Shown in pieces: positions 1-10,985 of a DNA stretch of 64,000 nucleotides. Source of the stretch: Chaetoderma sp. LZ-2023a (Eukaryota; Mollusca; Caudofoveata; Chaetodermatida; Chaetodermatidae). The stretch covers positions 74,840,129-74,904,128 of the forward strand of contig CM067366.1 of NCBI GenBank assembly GCA_034401795.1, given 5' to 3'. How positions within the stretch are numbered: position 1 is the stretch's first letter; each line of letters begins with the position of its first letter. The notes below the pieces were generated by a model. The model had not been told where the DNA came from, searched no databases, and saw only the letters and a list, made by a program, of their open reading frames with translations. The translations under genes were made by a program, and so were the position numbers.

Positions 1-34
1 AAAAGCAGGAGAAATTTTCCAAAATGAAATTGGT

Positions 35-110
35 AACAAGAGGCCTAAAGGCCTGTCGCTCACCTGCAACATTAGCATTTGAAATACTGGGTAGTTCATA
101 TCTCATGAAA
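35..110 (+). repeat. 5' end of a pearl/Helitron-like non-autonomous element (fragment)
   Basis: The segment begins AACAAGAGGCCTAAAGGCCT and continues into TCGCTCACCTG. It opens with a small hairpin (AGGCC/GGCCT). The same start is seen at 21287, 28472 and, degenerate, at 46711. The body and the CAGGTGAGCTAA terminus are not visible downstream, so this is a truncated copy. Assignment to the bivalve pearl or Helitron-like class is from memory of such elements. Confidence 0.55.
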
Positions 111-828
111 AAATATTTCGCGAAACTTCTACAGGATGACAGATAGATTCTATGTTTTAATACGGAATAATCTTCGAAATAAGATCTTAGTAAATCTACC
201 ATGACAATTTGACCAAAGAATCATGTTTGTACTCCAATTTTGAATCCAAATATTTGACAATTTGTAACAACTCTAGTGAATAAATCTGACAATTTTTTTC
301 AAGAATTTAAGTGCATAACTGCAGCTGTATTTTAGCCACACTGAATGCCAGTCAAGGTCTCATCTCTCATGTTCAAAATATGAAGTGAATCGTCAAGTTT
401 TTGAGTGGAAACAGAATTACACGCATGAAAACGATTTCTATAATCCCTGCCGATAACGATTTAGAGTAAAATCTCATGACTTGATAATTCCAATTATAGT
501 GTTCACTAGGTGTATAAATTTGATAATAAACTGAATTTATAACTTTGATAGGTGCCAATTCTTTTTATCTGATTTGGCAAAAAATGTTAAAGGAATAACA
601 AAATTAACATTCTTAGATAAATGTCTGTGTCGACTCATATGACAGTCATGTTCTTTGGCACGTTAATGACAATGACATGGTGTTGGGGTCAACTGAATTT
701 CATGCTCATCCATGGGCAATTTTATGTTTGTAAGAGATAATGGACACATGAAGTACAGTTGAATAAGACTAATTCTGGAATGATGGTTCGGATGAAGTAT
801 ATGAAATCTGACATAGAGGTGGCACTAT
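111..828. other. Noncoding AT-rich spacer
   Basis: I see no convincing coding exon, RNA gene or structured repeat here. Short open frames have no recognisable domain or plausible splice sites. It is the left flank of DIRS element A1. Confidence 0.6.
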
Positions 829-1045
829 AAACGAAATCTAGGATTTCTTTTTTCACGAGAGAGTTGATACTTACCTCCCTAATACTTTTGATATTGCTAA
901 ATATTGGCGTTCATTCAATAAAACACTCAGATTAAAAACAGTTAGGTGCCCCTACTGGGCAGGTAGACAGAGGTAGTCAGGCGGATGCCGGCCCCACCAC
1001 CGCGCATGCGCCGACTACTACTTCCTCTGACTAATTTATTGGCTG
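829..1045 (+). repeat. A1 3' (left) inverted terminal repeat
   Basis: Positions about 866-1045 are the reverse complement of 7622-7792, with few differences; the outermost 829-865 is unique to this end. The repeat includes CCCCTACTGGGCAG and a CGCGCATGCGC stretch, both also present in family B. On the coding (minus) strand the tip carries AGGGAGGTAAGTAT, a good match to a 5' splice donor. Confidence 0.9.
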
Positions 1046-1111
1046 ACACACATGCAACTGCTAAGAGCCTGAAGACCGAGCCTCTGTGGGGTGGAGAGGC
1101 CGGGTCCGTAT

Positions 1112-1213
1112 CTAGGGAGGTAAGTATCAACTCTCTCGTGAAAAAAGATATCCTAGATTTCGTTTATTTCACATCAAGAGTATACTTACCTCCCTAATAC
1201 TTTTGATATTGCC
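1112..1213 (+). other. A1 internal complementary region (ICR)
   Basis: Positions 1112-1163 are the reverse complement of the extreme left tip (829-881). Positions 1164-1213 are the reverse complement of the extreme right tip (about 7757-7804). The two halves abut, so the region is a complement of the circle junction. In DIRS elements an ICR of this kind is thought to template joining of the ends. It sits next to the 3' terminal repeat, as in DIRS-1. Confidence 0.88.
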
Positions 1214-1715
1214 AGAATTCGAAAGTGAATCTGGCGGGAGGGAGGCGAGGTCAAAAGACCAGCTCTTCCCTATACGCTTTCACGCGTTTACGGCACTTAA
1301 AAACGTCTGAAAACTGTGTGAGAACACAACCGATGCATGAGAGATGACCGAATGTCATATGCGCTCCCCCCCCCCCCCCCTCCTGGGAGGAAGACTAGAT
1401 GACCTCAATGTCCTATACGCTCTCTACGTACTAGTGCCACGTACTACAGGACAGAGACGAAAGTACTCCATTTTCGTATACTCTCAATGAACCACAATCC
1501 ACACAAACCATCACCATATTAATAATAACGGGTAACGTGACAATACATTTAACAATGAACAACACATAAACAAGACTGACCTTGTTGAACTTGGAAGCTG
1601 TCATCACGTTCCCAGTAGAGAAGCCTGATACAGTCCCGACAAGTGGTTGTTACCATTACTTAAATGTGATGTATATAAGCAACGAGGAAACGCTCCTCAT
1701 AAAACATACAGGCGA
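1214..1715 (-). other. A1 3' UTR with cytosine tract
   Basis: Region between the recombinase stop and the ICR. It contains a run of 15 C on the plus strand at 1366-1380 followed by TCCTGGGAGG. The equivalent site in A2, B1, B2 and D also carries a C-rich tract beside a GGGA/TTTGGGAAAGG motif. No coding potential is seen. Confidence 0.7.
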
Positions 1716-2760
1716 TTATTGTTTCAAAATCGACAAGGCGAGAGGATTTGAGGTGTCACGGAGGTAATGGTCTGTAAAACTTGACTCACAGTGCCACTGA
1801 GCCACGGACATAATGTCATCCACAGGGACCCCACTAAACAGGGCAGTGGATGCCACGACACCGCGGACACTGTGAGCCTTGGCCACATCAACCTGTCTCC
1901 CGGTGGCGGATTTGTGACAAAACTGAATACATTCTACAATCCACCTGGAAATGGTGTCCTTAGACGCCCTGCCATGGGGTTCAATATATGACAACCATAA
2001 CGCTGACTGGTCGGTACGCCACTCCGAAGTACGCTGTTTGTACCGGAGCAGCGCCCGTACGGGGCACCATACTTTAGAATTAGGATCATATCTAGTTAAA
2101 GATGGCAAAAAAATAGGTTGACCTGGATATTTCAAAGACTGATTCTTAGCCAAGAAATTAATCCTAGGTAGAAGCTTAAGGCCTTCCCCTGTAACCACAA
2201 AACGGTCATCCTCGGCTGATAAGGCGTGAATCTCACTCCTACGCCTTGCCGAGGCCGCAGCAATTCAAAACACAGTTTTAAGAGTCAACAATTTCATAGA
2301 AATGGACATAAGTGGTTCAAAAGGCTTATCTCCTAGTACCTGAAGCACCAGAGATAAACTCCAAACTGGAATCAGTGGTGGATTCCTTGGTCTTAGATTG
2401 CCCATGCCTTTAATTAATACATTTAATGTATTTACTTCATCACTCCCCCTGTTAGCCAAGCAAGGAATAACAGTCATTAAAGCTGACTTATAACCAGCAA
2501 TAGAGTTAGGCTTGAGGCTATAGGCATCATATAGGTGACAGAGGAAATCAGCTACTACCTGAATAGATGCATCCATTGGATCAATACATCTTTTTGAGCA
2601 CCACTCTGCAAATCTGTTGATTTTATAGTTATATGCTCTGGAGGGTGACCCGCTCCTGGCTTTGGCCATAAACATGGCCGCTTGCTCAGAAAAGCCCTCC
2701 TTAATTCTAGATTCCTTGACAACATCCACGCAGTCAATCGGAACATTGACGGATTGTCGT
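1716..2760 (-). pseudogene. DIRS tyrosine recombinase (A1), interrupted by one stop
   Basis: The tyrosine recombinase would integrate the circular DNA copy of the element. Visible blocks are an N-terminal core-binding part (FAEWCSKR, then SIAGYKSALMTVIP) and a catalytic part with the first arginine in ARRRSEIHALSA, the HxxR box AHSVRG and the nucleophile region SSFTDHYLRD. A TGA at 2265-2267 splits the frame just before the first catalytic arginine; A2 has leucine there (TTA to TGA). The remaining frame 2264-1716 is open. The frame is also open upstream to 3245, overlapping the RNase H frame. No ATG clearly marks its start. Confidence 0.88.
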
Positions 2761-4893
2761 GAAGGGCCTTGCCCTGGAAGATAAGGTCGTCCATCAGAGG
2801 CAGAGGAACCGGACTGCAGACCAGAAGGTCCAGCAGATCCGTATACCACGATCGGCTTGGCCAATCCGGGGCGATCAGAAGCACTTGGCACTCCTGCTGC
2901 CTGATTTTCTGAAGCACCTTTGGAATCAGGATTGCTGGAGGGAATGCGTATGCATACATTCCCGCCCAGCTGATAGCTAACGCATCTGTTGCGAAAGCGC
3001 TTGGGTCTGGAATCGGAGAGACGTACGTCGTCATCTTCGCATTCTTCTTCGTTGCGAACAAATCGATGTTGGGCTTCCCCCAATGGTCGAACAGACGATC
3101 CGCCACACATTGATTTAGTTGCCATTCCGTGGGTAAAATACTCATCCTTCGGCTCAATGAGTCTGCTAGCAGATTTAGCCTTCCTGGAATATGAACTGCT
3201 CTCAAGGTAATCCTGTGATCCAGGCACCAACAAAGCAGTTTCCAAGTCATCATACAGAGACTGGGCGACTTAGTCACTACTGTTGAGTTGTCTGAACGAA
3301 TAAGAACAATCTTGCCCTGAACTTTCTGTAAGAAATGTTCCAGGCCCAGGACTACTGCTCTTAGCTCCAGTAGATTGATATGTTCCTTTGACTGATCCAG
3401 ATCCCAAAGCCCTGATATTGTGGACTCTTCCAGACAAGCTCCCCACCCGTCCATCGATGCATCTGTATACACAGTCACCTGAGGGTGGGAGGGGTTAGCA
3501 AAACCCCCAGCAAGAGATTCTCTATATTCAACCACCATTGCAGGTGGTGAATTAGAGGCGCCAACACTGACACGTTCGAGTCCAGCGAACCTGAACTCTG
3601 GGTCCACTGTGTCATGAGAAACAACTGGATCGGGCGCCTGCGTAAGGCCGCCTGCGGAATGACTGGTTCCAATGAAACCATCAAACCCAGCATTCTCAAG
3701 TAAACCCATGCCAGGACATGACGACTGTCGCACACCGACTGGATTAAGGAGATGAGTCTCTGAACCCTCTCCTGAGTAGGATAAACATATCCCTTCTCCA
3801 GACCGAAGAACATGCCCAGGTAAACAAACTTCGGGGATGGAGTCAGCTCTGATTTTTGGAAATTGATTATCCAGCGCAAGTCCGTGAGAGTTTTCAAAAC
3901 AATCTCCAGATTGGCCGATAACGTTTCCTGGGTGTGTGCTTTTAACAGCCAGTCGTCTATGTACGTGTGGACTGCTATGCTTCTCCTGCGGAGGTATGCC
4001 GTGATCGCGAGAACCACACGGGTGAAGACCCGAGGAGCCGTGGAAATTCCGAAGGGTAATACCCTGAATTCCCACTGTCTGCCCTGGAATGCAAATCTCA
4101 GGAAGCGACGGAAACTCCTCTCTATGGGAATGTGGAAATAAGCATCCTTCAAATCTGTTGAAGCTGTCCACATTCCCTGCTCTAACCCCGCCAACACCGA
4201 GCGCACAGTCTCCATCTTGAAACTGGGCGTCTCTATGAACTTGTTCAATGGCTTGAGGTTGAGAATCGGCCTCCACCCTCCGGTGTTTTTTGTTACTAAG
4301 AACACGGTTGAATAGAAGCCCGGGCACCTCTGCGCCGGCTGAATAGCTCCTTTTTGTAGGAGGGAATTTATCTCCTCCTCGATACACCTTTGATCTGGAT
4401 CTCTCGGAATCGGAGTCCAGATCGGCACGAGAGACAGTCGCGATGGCGGGCCTGTCATCCAATCGGGATGATAGCCGACAGAAAGCCATCGCAAGACTAA
4501 ATGGTCCTGAGTCAACCGCTTCCACTCTGGCAAGTGGTCGGCCAATCGGCCGCCCACCGGTCCACCTAGGGAGAGAGGTGGACATAAGGAGTGCGAGAGT
4601 GGCACTGTCTTCTCGGCCAGAAACACCGGAGTGGTTCCCACCGTGGTAACCGGCCCATCAGGCCCGATTACCGCGACCAGATCCCCGCGCACCACGCCCA
4701 GCACCGCGTGCACCGAGGTGCGCGGGTGGCTGCCTGACTGGCTGCGCCTGGGGAGCCTGCGCCCCCCTCGCTGCGGGCCGAATCGCATGCGGCCTAGGCC
4801 GTCGCTGCGATGGTGGCTGGCCTCTGACCTGGCCACCTCCACCTCGGGCCTGCAGGGGACGATACGCAGGGGGTGCTGCGCGAACGCTCGCAC
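2555..4893 (-). pseudogene. DIRS reverse transcriptase-RNase H polyprotein (A1), frameshifted
   Basis: The RT part (about 4500-3480) shows GGWRPILNLKPLN, DLKDAYFHIP, LPFGISTAPRVFTR and the catalytic YIDD at about 3949-3966. RNase H follows with YTDASMDGWGACL, ELRAVVLGLE, IRSDNSTVV and LADSLSRR. After it comes the post-RH block typical of animal DIRS elements (NIDLFATKKNAK, YAFPPAILIP, LIAPDWPSRSWYTD), sometimes described as methylase-like. One G is missing from a G run near 3485-3490 compared with A2, shifting frame between RT and RH. A 24-nt in-frame deletion near 3271 removes eight residues just after the third RH acidic motif. The post-RH frame runs to 2555. Confidence 0.9.
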
Positions 4894-6713
4894 GATGGAG
4901 CACTTAAAATTGCTCGCGCAGCGCCCTCTGGTTGTTGACCAGAGTCACCGTCTCCTGGAGGTGCTTGCATCCCTCACCTCCAAAGAGACCAGGACCTGTC
5001 ATAGGCGTACGCAGTAGCCTATTGTACAGGTCCTGGGACGGGCACAGATTGTCCAAGGCAAGCGTGCGCCTCGCCCGGACACTCCTGGTCACCGCCCGCG
5101 TCAAGCAGTCCAGAGCCAGGTTGATACCATCCTGGATGGCTCTCTGGACTGTGACTGGGCTTGGTTGGCGCGATGCGGATGCTGTTACCACCCCCTGTAA
5201 CAGCTGGGAGACGTGGGACAGAGCAGCAATCGACGCTCTCCCACTCTCCTCCGCATCACGCAGCGCGGCATTTGCCGTTCGAGCACAGGACACCCGTGTC
5301 AGAACGGGAGCCTGGCCGCGCATCTTCGCCCAAAGCCGCGCGGTCATCGACGCTTGGCTTGGGCACCACACCGTACCGCTGGTAGTCCAGGGGCATGATG
5401 CGGCAACGCCTGGCCACCTCGCGAGGGGCCTTCGCGAGACGCCCATTCGCCTTAATGGACGTCTCCGCCGCCTCGAACATGTCCACGACATGCTCAGCCA
5501 GCGGCAGAGATGGCATAGCGTTTGCAGTCGGCTTACCAGCTAACCACGGCCTGTGATCTCGCTGGCTAGCCGACTGCTCCACGGGCAGGTCTGGCCGAAC
5601 ACTCACCAGCCACAGGCTAGCATCCGACCAATCCTCCTCCGTGGCTAGCTGCGAGCGCTCTACAAGACGGGGGCCTTCGTCTTCCTCCTGAGCGGACGCA
5701 GCAGAGCTTGACGGCGGGTATGCTGATACCGCTGGCAAACCAGGGAAAACATGCGGCCCCGAAAGACCAGGCATGCTAAGCTCACTGGCTTGACCAAGAG
5801 CAGGCGCCGTGGTAGAGCGCGGGGCGGACACCGCCCCACCACGGTCCAGACCAGCACCAGCGACACTCTCGGCAAGCCGAGGTATGCGGTAACGCTGGCC
5901 TTCAGCACCACCCAGGGTCACCCTCTGGACTGTGAATTCTACTCCTGCGTGAGTAGAACCATGGACCACGTCGCCTGCATTCCCCGCGAGGGGTGCACAG
6001 ACGTCGTAGTCCATGGTCACGTCCCCAGACGGCGACCCTAGCAGGAAATCCTCTTCCTCCTGGCCAGAAAGGTTAGACTCCGGGTCAGCAAAGAGAGCTA
6101 ACCCGGAATGGCCAGGGAAGGTGCCATAGGAGGCATTGGCACCCGCGGCGTGCGGATACCCAGGGTCTGATGAGCAGACCGCGGGTTCCTGCGACAACCG
6201 ATGTCCACGGCCCTTCGGCGCGGCACCAAGCCTGCTGCCAGGGTCGTGGAATGCCCCCATCAACGGGGCCACCGCTGAATCGTTCTCAAACAACGGAATC
6301 GACCTACGGAAATTAGATTCAGAGGCGGGGATAACCTGCTCTGAAGCAGATGCTGAGGACAACAAAGGAGCTGGCCCAGGAAGCATGCTGCGAAGCAACT
6401 CTTGGACCAAATCCTTTATTGTCCTCTGCATCTCTCCCAACATTTCGGACCGGAAGGCCTCCATGTCCACCGCGGACGAGGCCTTCCTCTTACCCTTCTT
6501 CGAAACACTCTCTTTCTTTGCCTTCCTCTCCTCCTCCACGCCTTTCTCCTTTGCCTGCAATGACAAAAAGTCAGACATTAGTTCGCCCCCCCCCCCCCCC
6601 CATTGCTTACATACGTCGCACTTAAGCAGCGGTCCACAGGGACTGCAGCTGAAGCACAAATGGGGAACAAACCGATCCTTCAGAAACCGGCCACAGGACG
6701 GACAACCAGGTCT
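4658..6713 (-). pseudogene. DIRS gag-like protein (A1), exon 2, frameshifted
   Basis: Structural (gag-like) protein of about 690 residues. It starts right after a splice-acceptor-like TTTCAG at 6714-6719 and has no ATG there. The N-terminus is a Cys/His cluster (CPSCGRFL, HLCFSCSPCG, CDVC). A basic Lys/Glu segment, an acidic middle (EEEDFLLGSP) and EEDWSDASLWLVSV follow, then the conserved TPMTGPGLFGGEG. The C-terminus is rich in Arg, Gly and Pro, suggesting nucleic-acid binding. Lesions: a frame change near 5260-5280 and a TAA at 4904-4906 where A2 has a sense codon. It overlaps the start of the RT frame, which suggests a frameshifted or spliced gag-pol. Confidence 0.82.
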
Positions 6714-7478
6714 CTGAAACAGGACACAGGACGAGGACAATGAGCAAGTTAGTCAAGGTTAGCTTTAAAAAACTCAAAACCAACTAAAGAGAGGGAAAAG
6801 ATCATAAAGATCAGTAACCATAAGAAACCAGCGTTGGACAAAACTTTAAATGTAAATAAAGAGCAAGGCTGATTATGACGTCATCAATCCCATGACAGAA
6901 ATTAAATCGGTCCGCAACAAGCATCTAAGTGCAAGAACGAATTGTATTCCTAACATAACGTCCTCACTTGGATATTCAGACTACACACCATCAGATACAC
7001 AATGATAACAATGGTAAATACAGTCATTATTTTTTCAAATAATTCATATCACCTCATATCATTAATTAGATACCTGACACCTGGTATAGACAAACCATCC
7101 AACGTGATACACTGGAGCACTCCACCAAGACTACGCCTCTTAACTCTCTCCACCTAAGGGGAAGGAATTGGATCAAGAGGGCAAAGTGAGAAGACCTTTA
7201 TATAAAGCCTCCAACTCACTGAGCATAGATTTTTTGGTTAGATAACCTAACAGTATTAGTAGGAAATGGAACCGTGGTGGAGAGAAACAAACCCTCCTGT
7301 GCTGAGATGTCCACTAATAATGCAAATCCATACCTGTGGACATAAACACAAAGAGAGATTAGACTTATATAGCACCGAGTTGAAAAAACCAACTCAAACC
7401 GGCGCTCATCACGGTAAGCGCGAGTCCCGGAAACACATTACACCGGGGAAAAACTCGCTAGAATATAGTTGAAATCAC

Positions 7479-7527
7479 CTGATAAAGAGATCCAGCTCCC
7501 TCCTCCGGAGAAGTCGCCCTTTGACAT
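7479..7527 (-). other. A1 short 5' coding exon (degenerate)
   Basis: ATG at 7527-7525, then an open stretch to a donor-like CAG/GTGATT at 7479/7478; the intron would run to the TTTCAG acceptor at 6714. The exon is 49 nt here but 51 nt (17 codons, phase 0) in A2 and B1, so the A1 copy has lost the frame. The position, donor and acceptor are shared with A2, B1 and B2. Inference: the gag start codon lies in this exon. Confidence 0.55.
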
Positions 7528-7621
7528 CTTTCTCTTTCTTTCCAGGTATATTCAGACTATTTTACACAGGTAAACGAGTGAAAACTTCTTAACAAGCACA
7601 AACGCATGTGAACTCTCTGCC

Positions 7622-7804
7622 AATAAATTAGCAAAGAGGAAGTAGTAGTCGGCGCATGCCCGGTGGTGGGGCCGGCATCCGCCTCTGTCTACCTGCCCAG
7701 TAGGGGCACCTAACTGTTTTTAATCTGAGTGTTTTATTGAGTGAACGCCAATATTTAGCAATATCAAAAGTATTAGGGAGGTAAGTATACTCTTGATGTG
7801 AAAT
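7622..7804 (+). repeat. A1 5' (right) inverted terminal repeat
   Basis: Reverse complement of about 866-1045. The tip ends TACTCTTGATGTGAAAT at 7804 and is complementary to the second half of the ICR. Flanking sequence GCGAAGTTG starts at 7805. Confidence 0.9.
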
Positions 7805-8687
7805 GCGAAGTTGTACTTACTATACAACAACAGATGACATCGCTAAGTTACAGACAGCATTTACTTTTAAGTAATTACTGACCATGGATTACAAATTCTA
7901 ACTGATATCATGATGCATGTCATTGTAAAATCTTGTCATTCTGTCCCCACTACCTCTCACTATGTGCATGCTGTGAGTAAAGGGTTAACAAACGTGAACA
8001 AGAATATTGTATAACAGGTAACGTTATGTAATAGTAGTATTTTATGCAACACAAAATTACAATGACATTAGTGACACAAATAAATGTATGGAAATCTTGA
8101 AAAGCACTTCTCAAACGTGGTCACTAGATCAACTTAGTCAATGAATTACTGGTAAAGACAGGAGAGTTCAACTTGTCATATTCTTTTTGGATTTAAAATA
8201 AGGCGCTTCATTAAGACATCTGGTCGGAAGATTACTAGCATTAAATAAGGAACATAATTTGGACTCATATTAGTACCAATTCAACGTTATTAAAAATGCA
8301 ATTTTTTGATGTCTACAATTAGCTATTTAAGAGACACTATCTTCATTACCAACTGCATGTGGTAAGCAACGGGTTAACAAACATGAACAATAATACTGTA
8401 TATATGGTACCTATGTGTTATTGTAGAACTTTATGTAACTAAGAATTATTAGCATCATATAAAAATTTGACTAAAGAAACTATTTTTAAAATCTAGAACA
8501 TCGCTTCTAAAACAGCGTCAGTAGCGATAGGCATCACAGGACTGCACTAGACTACATGTCCATGAATTACAAAAAGAACACTTCAACCTATCAAGAAAGA
8601 TCATCTGCCTTTTGGGTTTAAAAGTTCTTTCATTAACCCTTTAAGACTCGAGACGTCAAAAACAGCTTCTGCAGGGGTGTTGGAAAA
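7805..8687. other. Noncoding AT-rich spacer
   Basis: No open frame or splice pattern of note. A weak imperfect duplication is present: AAGCAACGGGTTAACAAAC near 8366 resembles AGTAAAGGGTTAACAAACGT near 7977, each followed by similar AT-rich text. Confidence 0.5.
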
Positions 8688-8814
8688 TGTCCATTTGCAG
8701 ACCAAGAAGACTATTTTTGAAAATGCAATACAAGAATGACTGACTCAATAATCAAGCGAGTCATTCCAGTGATAAATTTTCAAAAATAGTCTTCTGTAGA
8801 TTTGCAAATGGACA
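8688..8814. repeat. Palindromic repeat family P1, copy 1
   Basis: Near-perfect palindrome of about 127 bp. The left arm starts TGTCCATTTGCAGACCAAGA and the right arm is its reverse complement ending TTTGCAAATGGACA, with a short centre around CAATAATCAAGCGAG. Both flanks carry AACCCTTTAA-like and GAGGGTTAAAGG motifs, so the mobile unit may extend a little further. Other copies lie at 24682, 25349, 25588 and 30353. Confidence 0.8.
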
Positions 8815-9579
8815 CTTTTAGGAGAAAATTGAAATTTTATTAAACAAAGTTGAGGGTTAAAGGTTTAAGACATTTCGTCGGAATATTACCATTAATATGT
8901 AGCTCAATCTTGTATACTTACACGGTTTCATAGAAAAATTATTTGGGCAAATTAATAGTTGCACAGTTTAGCCAATGAGAACTCACTTTAAAATGATAGG
9001 CAAATTAAAACTTGCTGTCTAACATTCAATGTAGATGGAAGAGTTCGCCAAGAACGAATCAGTTGAAATGATGTATTAGATATTTCCGATAATTTGATTG
9101 GTCAAATCAGGATATCCCATTTATGACGGACATGACATAGCTACATAAATTATGAGATAACTTTCTTTTAAGACTGTAAAAAAGTTGATCTTTGATACAG
9201 GTTTAGAGACAAAACTTGTGACATTGAACTTTTTATGCAAAAAAACCTCAGAAGCGTCTTCTAGGGAGATAGATTGCTTGTCTCATTTCGACCAAGGTTT
9301 TCTAGGCAAGTAAACCACAAACCTATGACGAAAAACATACAATTTTGAGTTGACCGTGAATTTTACTGAAACATAATTAAGCACCTTTATGACAAAGTTC
9401 TTGTGGTAATTGTAAACTAAGAGTTTTAGTGATGCTGATAAACTAGCAAAACAAGTCAACAATTTGCATGGAATAAAAAATGCAACTGCGGTCCATGTGG
9501 TATCCGTGCATCACGAAAGATACCCCGCCTTCCACTGAACCTTGCCTTTGGCTGAAAGCATGCAATTAATATTGAAGTT

Positions 9580-10200
9580 AGGTGAACCATGAAGTAGGCC
9601 TAATTTGATACTACAAGTAACATGCATCCATACACCAAGATTGGTTAAAAAACTCTTAAAACTAAAGCCAGGACAGGGATTTTCTATGATGATTAGTGAA
9701 TTGCGAAAGGTAGGTCATACTGACCTACCTTTAGTATGACCTACCTTTGATACATGATGGATCGTTAGCCTACAATGCATACATACACCACATTTGATTA
9801 GTGCAAACCAAAACCACTTGAAGTTATAAAACGGACAACAATTTTCTATGATGCTCAGTGACCCATGAAAGATAGGTCAGTGACCTACTTCCGATATATA
9901 ACTAACCTTTAAGCTAAGATACACATCCATATAGCCATAGTTGAATACATGTATTTGTGAATAATTCTTCAAAATATAGTTCATACAAAAAATTTGGGAC
10001 AGACAAACACAATTTTCTATGATGTTCAGTGAACCATGAACAGTAGGTCATTTTGAACTATTTTTGATGTGACCCATTATTAGCCAAAAAGTGCCATAAA
10101 TCAAGTTTATTAACTGCAAACAAAAAACTTCACAAACTATAGCCCAGACAAGAATTTTCTATGATGTTGTATGCAATCAGCATCATAGAAAAAGTAATAC
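9580..10200 (+). repeat. Degenerate tandem repeat, about 140-170 bp unit
   Basis: The motif TTTTCTATGATG followed by CAGTGA(A/C)CCATGAA and AGGTCA recurs at about 9679, 9842, 10013 and 10154. Each copy is preceded by AAACT(A/T)(A/T)AG..GGACA-type sequence. Four diverged units, no coding potential. Confidence 0.65.
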
Positions 10201-10684
10201 CCATGTTTCCCGCTTTGCATGAGAAACCAGGTTATATTGATGACAGCTGTCTTAAGACAGGCTTTAATAACCATACATTTGAAAACCAAATAATATAATC
10301 ATAGGAACAATGAAGATTATATTCTAATTTTATAACTTAAACCCGTTTGAAATGACAACAAAACACAGTTATGAATATGTAGAAAGATGCTTCTTTATTC
10401 TTTTTCTGGATCATATCATGTACTGAAAACTTAAAAAATAAAACTCAACATGTCTAAAATGTGAATTTATTTATTTACAACAAAGAAAAAAATGACAATG
10501 AGATGGCTAGTAATTTGACTCCTCCACACCCCACCATCCCTGTCCTGGAAACATTAATTTAACATGTAAAGACTCATAATTCTGTACACTGGCTTCCAAG
10601 TAAGTCGGACTATAATAAATTAGAGAGATCCATTTTTAGTCATGCCCCACCTACTTCTAAGCCCCAACCACACTTTGCATGTGT

Positions 10685-10985
10685 TGCGATTGATTTATAT
10701 ACGTTGAACCCTGAATTCTCAGAATCCTATTTTCAAGGATGCATGCAAGCCATTGAATATTTTGAAACTAATTTGACTGGGTAACCCAGTAAAATTAATT
10801 TCAAAATACATGATGTATTCAACAAAATGTTTATTAAACGGTAAATTCATCCAAGACATACAATAATACAACTCGTACACTTGACAGACTTTTAAATGTT
10901 CGTGAATAAGCCGGATACAACATTTATTATGCATTTTTATTGTGATGTCAGCCTACATATGATGCAATTGATTATGATGTCATAT
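10685..10985. repeat. Palindromic repeat family P2, copy 1
   Basis: The core is an inverted repeat: GAATATTTTGAAACTAATTT at about 10757 and its complement AAATTAATTTCAAAATA at about 10793. The outer part contains AAGACATACAATAATACAACTCGTAC and TGTGATGTCAG. The same modules recur at 27735, 30225, 42370, 43075 and 43430. Confidence 0.65.

Larger units (their letters stand above)
829..7804 (-). mobile_element. DIRS-type YR retrotransposon A1 (degenerate full-length copy)
   Basis: About 7.0 kb. It has inverted terminal repeats (about 829-1045 and 7622-7804), an internal complementary region, and minus-strand remnants of gag, RT-RNase H and tyrosine recombinase in the order known for the DIRS order. 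Borders come from the ICR, which contains the two tips joined as GTGAAAT/AAACGAAATC; the element therefore starts near 829 and ends near 7804. No target duplication is evident, as expected for YR integration. It is closely related to A2 and more distant from B, C and D. It carries at least six disabling or damaging lesions (stops, frameshifts, an in-frame deletion). Confidence 0.92.

Noticed and set aside
6165..6190. CTGATGAG considered as a second hammerhead
   Set aside because: No stem II and no GAAA box follow; it lies inside gag coding sequence.
5660..6717. Long plus-strand frames opposite gag
   Set aside because: Shadow frames of a GC-rich gag coding region; no domain and not preserved in A2 with the same content.
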